Part shown: piece by piece, positions 1 to 12,163 of the stretch
How the letters are laid out: each line of letters begins with the position of its first letter
Position numbering within the stretch: the stretch's first letter is position 1
DNA from: Paraphaeosphaeria minitans
Taxonomy: Eukaryota; Ascomycota; Dothideomycetes; Pleosporales; Didymosphaeriaceae
Length of the DNA: 64,000 bases
Direction: 5' to 3'
Assembly: GCA_015832175.1 (NCBI GenBank)
Contig: WJXW01000001.1
Location: 3,906,001 to 3,970,000, forward strand
Notes under the pieces: generated by a model
Databases searched by the model: none
Told to the model about the DNA's origin: nothing
What the model saw: the letters and a program-made list of their open reading frames with translations, nothing else
Position numbers and translations under genes: made by a program

Positions 1-2686
1 CCATGAGACTATTGTCTTCATGTTTTGAAGTTGCATTGTTGCCTAACAATGCCTTTCAGGTCCAATAATAGTGCAGTGGCGCCACCTCCGCCAATGGCCT
101 GAATGATGCAAAGCGCGTGGGATAGTGAGGGCGGGTCGACCCTGGAAAGCATGTACTGTGTAAGTTGCTCATTGGTGCGTATAGCGGGGTGGTCCAGATC
201 CAGCCCACGATTCCGTGGACCAGTCACCACGTTTACTCGAGGCGTCCTTGGGCTGCTGCAGCCTGCAGGCTGCAGCCCATCGCGCAAGACAGAGCCTCCG
301 GACGGTACCTGACTTTCGCGATTTCGAAGAGCTGGCACCGGGGTGAAAATCCGCGCCGCTAGCATCTAACGGCCGAAAAGAGTCATACCTGAGGTTTCAA
401 ACAGGCACAAACATGCTCAGTAAGCTCCTAAATATATTGACGTTATAAGTTGACTCGGGTCTCTGCTTGTTCCAAGTATATCCAAGCGACGTATTCCACG
501 CTCACGTCGTTGCCGTCTGTTTCAACTACGACCATGTCCTGGGGATGAATGTCCACCAAAAACGTGGCATGGTTGCACTAGTGAAACAAGAATTTATCTC
601 CCATCGAATCGCAATGGTGCGGCTGGCCAAGCTTCCTTAGGAGCTTCAGGGCCCACAAGTTCACCCGCTACCGAGCCGCTCTTGACACGAGACTGGTTTA
701 GCGTGATCCACGTGTAAGCCGCGGTGCGCATGTGTGCTGTGAGTCCGGAGTGCGCGGAAGATGGTTATCTCAGCCCCTAATCGCTGTAAAGCCTGGAACT
801 CGCGGTAACACCAGGTCCAGCTGGTTGAATATATTTTCGCCGTCGTGCACGCTGAAGAAGGATCTTGTACACTAGAAAATGCCGGCAGTGCTGTGGAGTT
901 CCAAATTCGTGTGCACTCGGCAGGGGTTCTGCAGGGGCATCACAGGGGCACTGCAGGGGCATTGCAGGGATATTGCAGGGGTGCTGCAGGGGTGCTGCAG
1001 GGGTACTGCATGGAATACGGCTCCGGTAGCGTTCGAACATTTATATTCGTTGGTGGAGAGTTCCGGTCATACTGCTAACGACGTTCGGGATTGGGGCTGA
1101 CGGCAGGTCGCACGCAATTCGTGACATCAATTTCTGAGACTCCTCTTTTGGTGTGCTTTTGTCCAATGTGGCTAGGACTGATGATTCTATGGCATATTGC
1201 AGGCTTATTTACACGGACCCGGCCTGGGGAGCACGGCGCAAACCTTCTCCGAAGCCAATCGGCCGTCCAGGCGTTGCATACCGTATATGCCCAGGGGTGA
1301 CGTACGGTTGCCACGCGGAGACCGCCTAGTCGTTGAAAAGGACGAAATCTTCAGCGCGGTCTCCAGCCGATGAAAGATGGGTTAGGAAAAAAAAATCTGA
1401 ATTGTGTGGGGAACTCGCTGTCACTTCTCCGAGGTCCCCGTAGATAGTATGGGATCTGGGTAGACGTTCCTGACGAGAACTGAAGATTCGTGGATGCGAG
1501 TGCACCATGACGCAAAGGGGTGACGGATGAGAGCCCGAACCGTTGGTACGCTAGTAAACCGGTGCTGAGTTGGCACTAAGTTGCAGAGACTTTAAAAGGT
1601 ACTTCGATGGGCCTGAGGCGTGCTGCAGGATACGTGCCGAAAAGGCGCTGTAGCTGACCGACCAATGTCCCCCAGAACGATTCAATACTAGGTCCGGTGT
1701 TTGATGCGCAGAAGCTAGAGTCACCTTGACCTGACTTCATGCATCCAGGTGCAACGGCTCGCATCCCAACGCAGCTCTAAGCTAGTCACTGCTTCGCCGG
1801 CCCGCTCCCGGTGTTTCTTCCGGGTGGCTTGTAAAGGGTGGCATCGCCATGGACGCAACTCTGCCGATCGAAAAACGTGCATGATTTGAGGCGACTGAGC
1901 CTCCGGCTCATCGGCTAGTTGTCGGCCTGGTTGATACTCCTAAGCATGAGCCTCCGAGGAAGTAAATTTTTACCTAATTTTCATCACCCCTAGTTGCACT
2001 CTGCAGGACTAGTCACCTGCCAGGCCTTGGCACTGGGGGCGGACGAAGATTTGGCAGCAATAGGGGATGCAGAATACCTCGACACCATTCTAGCATCTTT
2101 AGCTTTCGATGGCGATGTTTACAATCCACATCTACAGGTATGAAGCTCGGTTCATCCAGATTAACCGCTAAGGTCGTCAGATCTCGGCAAGCTGTTGGCG
2201 CAATCAGTGTCAAAAAAAAACTCCAACTTAGTAGGTATGGCGCAAAAGTTTCTGATGAGGCTCAGCCAGCCTTATGGACAGCTAGAGTGGCCAGAGCAGA
2301 AGTGGCTGACATGGTGAAATTGCTGCACTGTTCGCTTCTGGACGAAGCGTGGGAACTCACATATCGCCCCAGCTCGCTTCTCTACCCTTGTCGGATGATG
2401 TGAGTTCGGCGACGCCTCGGAAGCCTAGCTCGGATCTTGTCATCGATCTGAGGCTGTAGCTGAAGCCCCAACTATCGAATTTTCTGCGGAGTATATTTGC
2501 CGGTAGACGCGCCCCGATGCTAGTGGCTTCCTGGAAACATGTCGTAGACGAGAGCCCAGGTTCGCGCAAGGGAATCACCGCAAGCTCCTCGAACATATCC
2601 CGACGCTTATAGACTGCTGCTCGACCCGGTCACTGGGCAGCCTCTCGCCGCCACACATTCCCTTGCTCGATAGGAACCTACTCAAA
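1..2686. other. Gene-free left end
   Basis: No reading frame here has the length, composition or motifs of a gene. The open stretches are under 120 codons, overlap each other on both strands and show no domain. Base composition is mixed, without the extreme TA bias of the right end of the window, so it does not look like a strongly RIP-mutated transposon. The only structured item is the 11-bp minisatellite at 918-1010. The last few hundred bases should contain the promoter and 5' leader of the GT2 gene that starts at 2687. Confidence 0.6.
918..1010. repeat. 11-bp minisatellite, about 8.5 copies
   Basis: Tandem units close to CTGCAGGGGCA follow each other every 11 bases from 918 to 1010. Variation is mostly at the first two and last two bases, and the GCAGGG core is nearly constant. 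Since 11 is not a multiple of three, the frame rotates through the units, so a coding role is unlikely. Confidence 0.85.
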
Positions 2687-5525
2687 ATGACGCCTCAACC
2701 TCGGCCCCCTCGCATCAACGTCCGGAACAATTACGTTACTGAGAAAGCTCAACCTGCAATCGAGAACCCATTCGACAGCGTAGATGTTGTGATCCCTGCT
2801 CATCTTCTCCAGACCGCGCAAACCACCTCAAAGCGCGACGAGGCCGATGCACCCAATTGGCAACCCCAGAGGCAACTGACTGTACGCGAGAACCCTTTGT
2901 TCAGACAGCTGTCCGCTTCGACCCGTCGCCCTCGTGAGAGAGGAGGTCGTGTTCAAAGGTCGTCGACAGCTCCAAGTGCAAGATCTTCACGGGCGCCTTC
3001 ACCCGCCGCCCGCGTGGGAGCTCGATCAAGTAGCACCAGACATGGTCTCGCTGTACCAGTGTCGGACCAGGATACACCCCACCATGTGAAGCGACCGGAG
3101 GCAGCAAACAGACGACAGAGCTGGCGGTTATCATACACACCTGGTGGTCTCGACGAAATTGCCCTTAGCCCCAGAGGATCATTAGCTGGAACACCGACGT
3201 CGGAAACTTTCCCCGCAGCCGGGCCTGTCACTCATGACTTTGCAGCAAAGCCTGTACGGCATGTATCGAATCCATTCGGCGATAGTCATGTTGAACAATC
3301 CGCCACTACTTCTCGTCGATCATCCTTCGGAAACAACACCGACCCGTTCCTCTCACGAAACCAGTCGACAACATCGGTCGAGCAACACACCGTTCCGGAA
3401 GCTGCACATATTCCCCGGGAAGCTCGCAAACGAAGTGGGACTCTTGAGACTGTTGTGAACGCTCTTGTTCCTGATTCTTTACAGAGGAAGCTGACCAACA
3501 ACACCGCCGGCACCAGTGGCCTAACCCGACACAGCAGTATGAGGAAGACTTTCGAGAAGGCAAAGTTACGGGGCGCGGAGATGCAACGAAACAAATATGC
3601 CATGTGGGCATTCGAATACGGCATCTATCTCTTTCTATTATGTTTCATCTACTTTGTCTTAATTGGCATACCTTTGTGGAAAGGCGCTGTCTGGTGGTTG
3701 TACTGGGTGGTCGCCAACAAGTTCGTCTTTGCTGGAGGCTTCAGCATTACCCTCGGTATTGCTCTTTTGTAAGTTGCTCTTCGCTTTCCCTCGTCATTTC
3801 TAACATTCATAATAGCTACGCATTCGCACCTCTCCTTATTATGTTCGAAGACGACCCTCCACCCCTGGAGATTTCCACCGAAACGAAGATCCAGGATCAG
3901 GTGAAGGACACTGCGCTCTTGATTCCTTGTTACAAGTCTGCGAATCTCATCGCGGCCACTCTGGAAGCTGCGCTCAAGGTCTTCCCCGCATCGCACATTT
4001 ACGTGCTAGCGAACGGCAACAGCCCTACGCCACTCGACAATACTGAGGAGATCTGCCGCCCGTACGGTGTCAACCACATCTGGTCGCCTGTGGGGTCCAA
4101 GATCGTCGCGCAGTTTGTTGGTTGTTACGCGGCGAAAGCCTTCAAGAACGTGTTGTTGATCGATGACGATTGTGCGTTGCCACCCGACTTCCCTGTTGTT
4201 ACCGAGCGTTTGAAGGGGAATGTTATGTGTCTTGGTTACACCATCAAGAGTGTAGGACCCAACTCGTCGAAGGGCAACTACTGCCAGCAGGCGCAGGATC
4301 TCGAGTACAAGCTCAGTGGCATTCAGCGTGACTTTGCCGGCCGCATCGGCTCAGCGACCTTTCCTCATGGTGCTATTGCGCTCTGGGATCGAGAGCTCTT
4401 GGTCAAGACATTCCACGAGCACCCCGGTTTCAGTGTATCGGAGGATTGGTTCTTCGGTCATGTGGCTCGCAAACTTGGTTCCAGGATCAAGATGTGCTCG
4501 CAGGTCTTTGTCGAAACTGAGACTCCCACAGCGGTGTTCTTCTCCAGCGGTGGCTCGCGCGGTGGATTCGGCGAGATGACCATTTTTAGCCAACGCTTCA
4601 AGCGCTGGAACTTTTTCTTTGTTAACGGCATGTGGTTCAACCTTGCCTACATCTTCGGCAGCTGGAAACTTGGCTGGTGGGAGATTGGCGCCAAAATCTT
4701 TGTTTTCCAAGAGGTAAGTTCGCTGGCAGCCCTGCGTATACGAAGCGACGGCTAACTCGACCCAGGTGTATGAGACACTTCTGTACCTGATGACTCCATT
4801 CATCCTTCCCATTTCCTTTTATGTTAGACCTTCATTTTGTGGTATATTGCTTGCAGCCACTATTGTCATGTACCTTGCCAACACTATTATTTTCAACGAG
4901 GTCCACCTACGTCGCAAGGGGGAGCGCATCGGCTGGTTCTGCGTTTACGTCTACTATCTTCCGTACAAGATCGTCCTGACGGGCATCAACGTCGCGAGTT
5001 GCTATTGGTAAGTCTGCGATATGATCTACCTAGGACAATGAGTTAACATGTGCCAGGTCACTGTACAAGTACGCTCGTTACTTTGCCAGCAGACATCCCA
5101 GGGTGGTCGAAGACGAGAAGGCAGTTGAGGTTGTTGTCAGGCTTGAGGAGAGCGCATATGCTGCGGAGGCCGGAGGCCTTGGTCGCAGTCTTACTGTCCG
5201 CAAGGTCGCAGAGGTACCCGTTGGCCGAAGCTCTTCGGAGAGCGAGAGCACTGCCGTGAATGCGACGAGGTCCAACACACCCCAACATGGGCTGGCGCCG
5301 CATTCCGATACTCCTTACCACTACGAGCCATACTACCATCAGAATGAGCTTGATATGGCTGGGTCTGGTGCCAGCACTCCCGCCAGGGGGTTGATGACTG
5401 GCCATGCTGCAGTTGACTCTGCCAACACTAGTCAAGCACCCACACCACAGAACCGTTCGTACGCAACGAGTATGGCAAGCTACGATGGATGGGACAGCAG
5501 AGTGAGCGAGACCAGGTGGCTTTGA
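2687..5525 (+). CDS. Family 2 glycosyltransferase (ZtGT2-like)
   Basis: Four exons (2687-3768, 3816-4713, 4766-5007, 5057-5525) with consensus GTAAGT donors give an 896-residue protein. Residues 1 to about 300 are a Ser/Pro/Arg-rich, probably disordered cytosolic region. Two or three membrane segments follow (about 308-375), then a GT-A catalytic domain with the nucleotide-sugar/metal motif IDDDC (about 475), the acceptor-site motif SEDW (about 569) and QRFKRW (about 620), the Q-x-x-R-W signature of processive GT2 enzymes. Further membrane segments lie near 640-740, ahead of a polar tail. The architecture matches fungal GT2 proteins such as Zymoseptoria tritici ZtGT2, which is needed for hyphal extension on solid surfaces. 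Product and sugar donor cannot be told from sequence. The in-frame ATG at 2687 is preferred because the frame upstream has no other ATG. The four exons join in frame without a stop. Confidence 0.92.
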
Positions 5526-7489
5526 GGGGCCTTCGCCCGGAGTTTGTGGGACTAGAAGCTGTAATCCTTAATACATATACCCAGGAGCCCAATAGATTAC
5601 GTACACATTCAAGATCTGTCTTCGGAGTGAAATCTACATCGTGATGCAGACTGTTGCTGGTCGATTATCAGAATGCGATGCGGAGAGCGTCACTTATGAA
5701 GTCCTACACAAGCTTCGTTATCGGCTTAGCTATCGCACCATTCCAAATTCGAAAATCACGTGACGTTATCTTCACTAGACACCCGGTAGGCTGGATGCTA
5801 TCTCCGTAGGCAATCAAGAAATATGTACCGAGATTGCCGCGCAAAATTTATATTGGATATCTATCAGAAATCCCTGTCTAATCGTACACGCTTTAGGATC
5901 CGTATCTTGTACCAGAAGAACCTCCCTACTACTGGTAGGTATTATGTACGCACCACGCCTGAGGTCTCGTTTCCACTAGTTGATCATAGGCAGCACTGCA
6001 GACCGGTACAAATATAGGCCATGGTGAAATGGATGCGCAGAATGATCTATCTACCGAACATCCGACATTATCGGTGAGAAATGAACGGTGAGGTTCGGGC
6101 ATGGCAGGCGTCGTCAATTCCTGTCCTGACAAATAGTTACGTACCTAACCCTTAAATCATCACCAAAGCGCGCAAAGTAGTGGTCAGGCTAGGTAGACCC
6201 GGCAAGCTAGCTCCATGGAAAAATCAAGCGTTACTTCTGAATGCTGGTTGTTGGTCGCGATATCAAATCCACGTCCTTGAGTACTTCTATGGTCATGCTG
6301 AAAGCGGGTGCGGACGGTTCAGTTAATATGTCTAAGTGTGCCCGCGTAGTAACACGTATCACTCTATCCAGAGTCCTGTTGCAATACTGGCTGACCAGGG
6401 GCAGGGAACCCTGACTGGTATCATTGATAACTCTAACTGCTACACTTCGGACACACAAGGCAGGGAAATTTTAATTTCACTCACATGGGCCACGTCATCG
6501 TTCTGCACAAATCACAATAGCTGACAGAAGCAACAGGAACAACCCGTGTAAAGACGCACCCCATCCTGGACCAATCGCCCTTGGTATGCCGCCATAAAGT
6601 TACGATCGAATATTCTAGCGTGGATGTTCAAGCCAGGGGCGGTCATAGGGGTTCTGATTTTTTGGCGGCCAACGTAAATACCCGCCCGCTACTCTGGCGT
6701 AGGAGTAACCTTGCATGTGTGCCCGCCAACTGGATGGCCATTATGAACCTGAAGCTGGTATGTTCGCCCCCTCTATCATAAGATCTGTGTATGCAAGTTC
6801 AATCACAGCACCCTAGCTCTCCTCTCCTGTACCGACTAGAGCTAGCAATGCGATTGTAACGTTTTGTTCCTTTAGCGTCGTCGACAGACATCGGACCTCG
6901 TAGCTTCCTGTTCATTCCCTTCGAGCGGCAGTGTGAGGCTGACTGAGAACGCAAAGCCTGTTCTGTGATGATTTATTATGGTTGTTGGAAACTCCTATCG
7001 AAGGAAGTAATCGAGGTGTGAGTTTTGATGCCGAAGTGCCCAAGAGGTAGAAAGGCAAAGGCATGGAAGATCAGACGCCCCTGAAAACGCCATTGCACGG
7101 TTCCCGATTCATCACAGGCAAGGATGTACATGGTTTGTAGTACTTGCGCAAGATACTGAAGGGCCTTATCATCAATGGTCGGTTCTTTGCCATCTTAGAG
7201 AACACTTGTGTGGACGGAAAGGTCATAGTGTCTCAGATCGTGGGCATGCGCACGAAGGAGCCAACTAACTTTGACTATATTCGTGCGAACTTATGGATAC
7301 TCGCAAAGGAATCATACATTATACAGAAAAAAGCTTAGGAAGATGGGCTGAAGCCCCGTAAAACAAGTTTAGATCGAGTAATGAGCGCGTGCAGCTTGAT
7401 ATAATTACTGCTGACAGACCTGAATCAATCTCTAGAGAATATGGCTTGCGCATGAGTCGCATGGGTGCCAAGCCGACTTAAGTCTCGAT
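5526..7489. other. Gene-free stretch
   Basis: Only short overlapping open stretches occur. One of 64 codons at 7144-7338 on the plus strand has protein-like composition, but it has no recognisable domain and no obvious exon partners, so I do not call it. The first part should hold the 3' untranslated region of the GT2 gene. The last part should hold the 3' end of the convergent minus-strand gene at 7490-8293. Confidence 0.5.
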
Positions 7490-8293
7490 CTATTCTCTCT
7501 CCGTGCCAGCATCCGTAGCTTGGCCATTGGCCGCAATGTTGATTCCATTTTCTCCTCTAATAGACTTACTTCCGTCAGAGCCTTGAGTAATACCCAGATT
7601 TCCACCAAGGTTCGCAGCGCTCCCATTCTTGTTGAGAGTGATTACAGCCTCCTTTGAGAGGCGCTCCGACTCCTCAGTAGCCTTGACGCCATTCGACTTC
7701 CCCGCTTCGGCAGCGGTCTCTCCCTTCGTTGCAGCTGCTTCACCCTTTGCTTCTGCAGCAGCGGCGGCCTCGCCCTCGTTTCGTCCAGGTTGTTTCTCAG
7801 TTCCTGATCCGGCTCCACTTTGGGGCTCTACCTTCGGCTCGGCAGCGGGTGCAGCAGGTTCTGCCGCAGGCGCTTTGCCAGGTTGACCACGCTGACTCTG
7901 GTTATTATTCTGACCACCAGGAAGACTGAGATCGTTGCCGGAGATTCCACCATTGGAACCACCCAGGGTCAATCCACCAATGGCCAGACCACCTCCGCTT
8001 CCTCCCTGGGTTTGTCCGCCAGCCGCGCCGGTCGTTGCGTTACCGCCGGTACCGAGCTTGAGGCCCCCAATTTCGATCTGACGGCGGCCAAGTGTGTTGG
8101 CTCGAGCAGAGAGCGAGCCCTGGGTAGCCGTCAGCACATAAACATATAGGTAGTTGAATTAAGCGGGATCATGTGGTGAACATATATATCGTCTGCGATC
8201 AAGACTTACCGTCCATTCACGCAACAGAGCATCGGCAACCGCCATATTAGTAAATGCCAAAACGGCAATGGCTACGTCCGTTGTGAATTCCAT
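7490..8293 (-). CDS. Secreted Gly/Ala-rich protein, unknown function
   Basis: Two minus-strand exons (8293-8210 and 8119-7490), split by a 90-base GTAAGT...CAG intron, encode 237 residues. The first exon is essentially a signal peptide (MEFTTDVAIAVLAFTNMAVADA). A dibasic RR at residues 40-41 could be a Kex2-type processing site. The mature part starts with Gly-rich repeats around GGLKLG, GGLAIGG and GGLTLGG. It continues with an Ala/Glu/Pro/Lys-rich low-complexity stretch and ends with Asn/Gly-rich sequence. There is no cysteine, so a disulfide-stabilised effector fold is unlikely; a wall-associated or disordered apoplastic protein is a better guess. It sits alone in a gene-poor stretch. I do not recognise the family. 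Exon phase and signal peptide make the model solid; the function is open. Confidence 0.75.
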
Positions 8294-9951
8294 GATGTAC
8301 TGTAGCTAGTATGAATGAGAATCGAAAATATGCTAGGTTACGACGCTGTCCTGCAGACCCAAGAATCGGAAAATGTTGGCAAGAAGAGAAAGGAAATTTC
8401 AAGCTCCAAGTAAGTAGATAGATGGTAAATCGACCGAGCACGAGATTTCAAGACGCGTAGGTATATCACAACTTCTAAGAGGCGAAGTAGGCCTAGAATG
8501 CTTCTCTCTGAGCTTCGCATTGCGCAACGCATACAGAACAGCTTGGCAGCCTTGACGTGGAACAGCCGATGATCATACCCCGACGCACGAATGGGAGTTA
8601 TGTGTTCGAACAACAGTAGAGATCTTGGCGTTGCGGAACGGTCACAGATACGGAAAGCTCCTTGGCGTTTGATCACCACGCTGGCAATGGGTAGCAGAAA
8701 AGCAATCTACGAGCATTGAAACTCGGAAGGGGTCTATCCAGGATCTGGCGTCCAGATATGGTTGGTTGTGTGCGTAGAATGACGGACTTGCGATCGTGTT
8801 CTCGCCTTGGCAAAATAAAATGCGGGAAAATATGTCCGTAGGACTAATGGCGGTGGTCCGAAAGTGAGTGTGCTCGGGAGTTTGGGTCGTCTCTGGTACG
8901 GTAGGACACAGTGGCTGCTAGAAAAACGTGGACTATCAGATGCCTAATCCTAGTTGTAAGAGTGTATTTTGATAGCCTATCCTGGATCACAACTGTGGGA
9001 CGCGTCGAACAAAGTAAGCCCTTCGATGACTGGTTGCTGATGAGGCTAAAGCAAGTTTTACATTGGTTCTCGAGAAATGACTTCTCCTATAGAGGTGTTA
9101 TCCCGGAATTCTGTAGCTTAGGATGTCCAGGTTGTTTATTGTCACCCACGGTGCTATGCCAGCTCATTGTATGGATGACCATAAATCTGATTTGTCGCGA
9201 GCGGAATACTGCGATGTCATGAGACGCTCTTCGGTTGCACGGACTTGGGTCGAACGGTGATCAATTCCCACCAGAAGAATCACAGGGCCATCTGTATATG
9301 GTCGCTATCGAAGCACAAGAGAGTAGAAGGGAGGAGGTTTCCGCGGTTATTCTCGCGAGGGAGGAGGAGCAGCGATGGTGAAGTAAAGCATGAAGAGGCA
9401 CTCGTACCTACCATCTATCGGCAAGCGAGCGCATCAACACCATCTTTCCCTTCACAACATCGACCTTGCACTTTAAATCTACCCAGAGCTCCATAGCATA
9501 TACCATATGTCTCGGGTTAGATTAGCAACACCTATCCATCGTGGCCTTGTTGCGTTCACGACTCAAGAAATGGAAAACCAAGACGATAATTTTCAAGACA
9601 GTTCAATTGATCCCGTATGGGGGGCTATCTCAGCGTGAGTACCATGTGGGATGACGACACTTCATAGAGTTTAGACACCTAAGCTACCATCGTAAGTATG
9701 TTTGGTGGGCTGGCATGTTTCACTGTTCACTTTCACCACGACGCACTTCCCTCCCCACCGTGCCGACGAGCGCGTTCACGACGCGTCTTTTGCGCACAAA
9801 CCTCATTTGTGTTGTATTTAAAGTGAACCGTCAGTCGTCGACTGGGAAACTCTCACCCTCCTCGACGCGATTCCCAGGAACCTTGGTTGACGCGACATAA
9901 TGGCGAGCTCTACTTTCCGACATCTTTTCCAATGGCAACGACGATGAGAGG
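8294..9951. other. Long intergenic stretch with a possible upstream exon
   Basis: Mostly empty. At 9507 an ATG opens 43 codons (beginning MSRVRLATPIHRGL) that run into a GTGAGT donor at 9635. This could be a first exon of the coiled-coil gene at 9952. Just before 9952, bases 9910-9951 also read as good protein in the same frame (LLSDIFSNGNDDER), and a possible exon runs near 9717-9813. I could not find a combination of splice sites that joins all of these in frame. Confidence 0.4.
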
Positions 9952-11262
9952 ATGGCGCAATTTGCACGTATGCTTGCTGAAGACGAAGCTGAATATAGTA
10001 CGATGAGATCCAACGTGCGCACAGCCGACTTGTCGGACAGCGATGCCAATAACGACTGCAGCGTGAGTAACCCGGGCGGATCTACCACCACGATTACCGC
10101 GGAGGACAACGATAGCAATGGCGTGCAGTTTGAGTGGGCCAAATTCGATCCAATCCAATCAGACACCACACACATGAAAATCTTTGATGAGGCTCAAGGT
10201 CTCCGCGCCATGGACCACGAGTTGAACATCAAGATCGACCAACTCGCGGAAAAGCTTGAGGCGAAGTCACTGGCACACAGTGAGGCCTTGGTACGGATTC
10301 AGTCGCAAGATGAACAGCTAAAGATGGACCACTTGGCCAACGAAGCAGCTCTGCACCGGATCGAGGCCTATAAAGGCGAGGTCAACATGCTGCAGTTGAA
10401 ACTGAACACTCTACAAAACGAGAATCAGCAGTTGAAGATGTCTCCCGCGACCGTTGCAGGACTCATGTACTGCAATACCAAATCCCGCAATGAGAGCAAC
10501 GTAAGTGACAAAGCCCAGATTGAAGGCTCGCCACAAGACCATCTCCGAATTGTTGAAGTCCTTCGTCGCAAAGACGATGTGAACGCGACATTGCTGGGGA
10601 AGATGCTCCAGTCCGCTAACAAGATTAGCTTGCTTCAGTTTCAGCTTGGCCTTTTGAATACCGCGCAGACGCAGCTGGACGACAGAAACGAGGAGCTGAA
10701 GACACTCAAGGGTACTGTGGCGGCCCTGGCAAAGCAGAGGAATGATCACTTCGTAAAGCTCTGCGCTGTTCGAGCCGAGCTCCACCAGGCCCAAAACACC
10801 AATGAGAACCACTGTAAGGAGATCGCAACTCTGAAGGTCCAAGCCGCGGCTCTTCAAAGCGACAGAGAGGAGACGAGGCAGCTCAAGCGCTCTATTGCCT
10901 TGGCCATCACCCAGCTCGACCTCGTCTATCATGGTTGCCGAATCTTCACTTGTTACCATGACACATCCTATGTGGGTGATGACCTGAAGACCACGCGCCT
11001 GTAGACATACGTGATATCGTGGATGAGCTGTTCCGGGACTGGCATGCGGACGAGAAATTCGTTGACGAGTATCATGCAGAGCGACAGTTCATTCTCAACC
11101 ATCACCAAGCACACGAACGTGATGACCGGGGACGGGGTGAACCGGCAAGCTACCTCCAGGGTCTGTGTAAGTATTACATCTCTCTCAAGTCTAGTTGCTC
11201 TGCTAACATCATCAGTCAATACCATTGACAGCCGCCGGGACGTGCCGTTCAGGTACAATTAG
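9952..11262 (+). CDS. Coiled-coil protein, unknown function
   Basis: Exons 9952-10933, 11005-11166 and 11216-11262 join in frame to 396 residues. The third exon is supported by a clear GTAAGT donor and an ATCAG acceptor; the first intron has a weaker GTTGCC donor but gives perfect phase. The N-terminus is acidic and Ser/Thr-rich. Residues of about 85-325 form long heptad-rich coiled coils with many Leu, Gln, Glu and Lys. The C-terminus is charged (DIVDELFRDWHADEKFVDEY) and ends with a short basic tail. The first ATG here may not be the true start, because codable sequence continues upstream. No catalytic motif is visible. A structural or scaffold role is an inference from the coiled coils alone. 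Confidence 0.6.
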
Positions 11263-11467
11263 TATGGCGTGGTGCGAGTGCTAGTGCACATGGATAGAAT
11301 CGAAGGAGAGGGGAGTAAAGCTCTCTCGCCGGCGTGCTAAGACATGCAGTTCAACGCGTAATTCAAGCCAGCGTGGGATACTGGAATATCGGCTCTCTTG
11401 CCAAAGAGCTCAGACACATGAAGGTAGTGTCGCAATCCAGATCAGTCAATGACAAATACTTTGGAAA

Positions 11468-12163
11468 TCACTCCTCAGCGAAGTGACCCTCAACATGGAA
11501 TGCCACCGCCCGCTCATCCCCCTCAAACTTCCCACAGACAGGACACACGGCAATCTCTCCACCACCCCCACCTCCAGTCGCTCTGCCCACACTCTCCTGA
11601 TATTTCCGATCCGCATCCTCCAACTGCGTAAAAAGCCCCAACTCCCTCCCTTGCACCCTCCCCTCGTCATACAGATACTCATCATCCTCCCTAATATCCC
11701 GCTCATGTCTGAAGCCACCCGCGCCTCTCCCTCCTCTCCCCCCAACCCCATTCTCCGCATCCCGCCCCAAATTCGCTCCAATCCCGCCAGCTGCTTCCTC
11801 CCCAGCCAAACCGTCGTTCTCGCCGACAAGCTTCTGCACGCGCCCTACGCGCCCATCTCGGAGCCGGACCTTGACGCCCCTGGGATGGTCGCCGCGCGTG
11901 AGGAGGTCGGCGACGATGCCGGTGACTTGGCGACCCGTGGGCTGGTCGATTTTGAGGACGAGTGAGACTGGGGATCCTGGGTTGATGGCGCTGTAAGCGG
12001 GGACAGGACGGTTTTCTGCGCCAAAGGGTTGGCGGGGGGCGCGTGGTGGGCGTTTGCGGTTTGGGTTGGTATTGGTGTTGGTGTGAGTCGTTGATGATGA
12101 TGAGGAGGAGGAAGGTTGCGCGCCACCGCTTGGTGGGCGTTGTTGGCGGTTGCGGCCTGGCAT
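11468..12163 (-). CDS. YwbE/DUF2196-domain protein with C-terminal zinc finger
   Basis: Single exon, 231 residues from the ATG at 12163 (an in-frame ATG at 12211 would add 16). After a Pro/Ser/Asn-rich basic N-terminus comes a segment of about 55 residues starting at NPGSPVSLVLKIDQPTGR and ending in VKVRLRDGRVGRVQKLV. It follows the small bacterial YwbE family (DUF2196) closely. A Gly/Arg-rich linker and an acidic helix follow. The C-terminus CPVCGKFEGDERAVAFHVEGHF has the C-x2-C...H-x3-H spacing of a UBZ-like or C2H2 finger, which in other proteins binds ubiquitin or nucleic acid. The YwbE domain resembles a small beta-barrel and may bind RNA; that is inference. The biological role is unknown. 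Confidence 0.8.
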   Translation of the reverse strand: MPGRNRQQRPPSGGAQPSSSSSSSTTHTNTNTNPNRKRPPRAPRQPFGAENRPVPAYSAINPGSPVSLVLKIDQPTGRQVTGIVADLLTRGDHPRGVKVRLRDGRVGRVQKLVGENDGLAGEEAAGGIGANLGRDAENGVGGRGGRGAGGFRHERDIREDDEYLYDEGRVQGRELGLFTQLEDADRKYQESVGRATGGGGGGEIAVCPVCGKFEGDERAVAFHVEGHFAEE

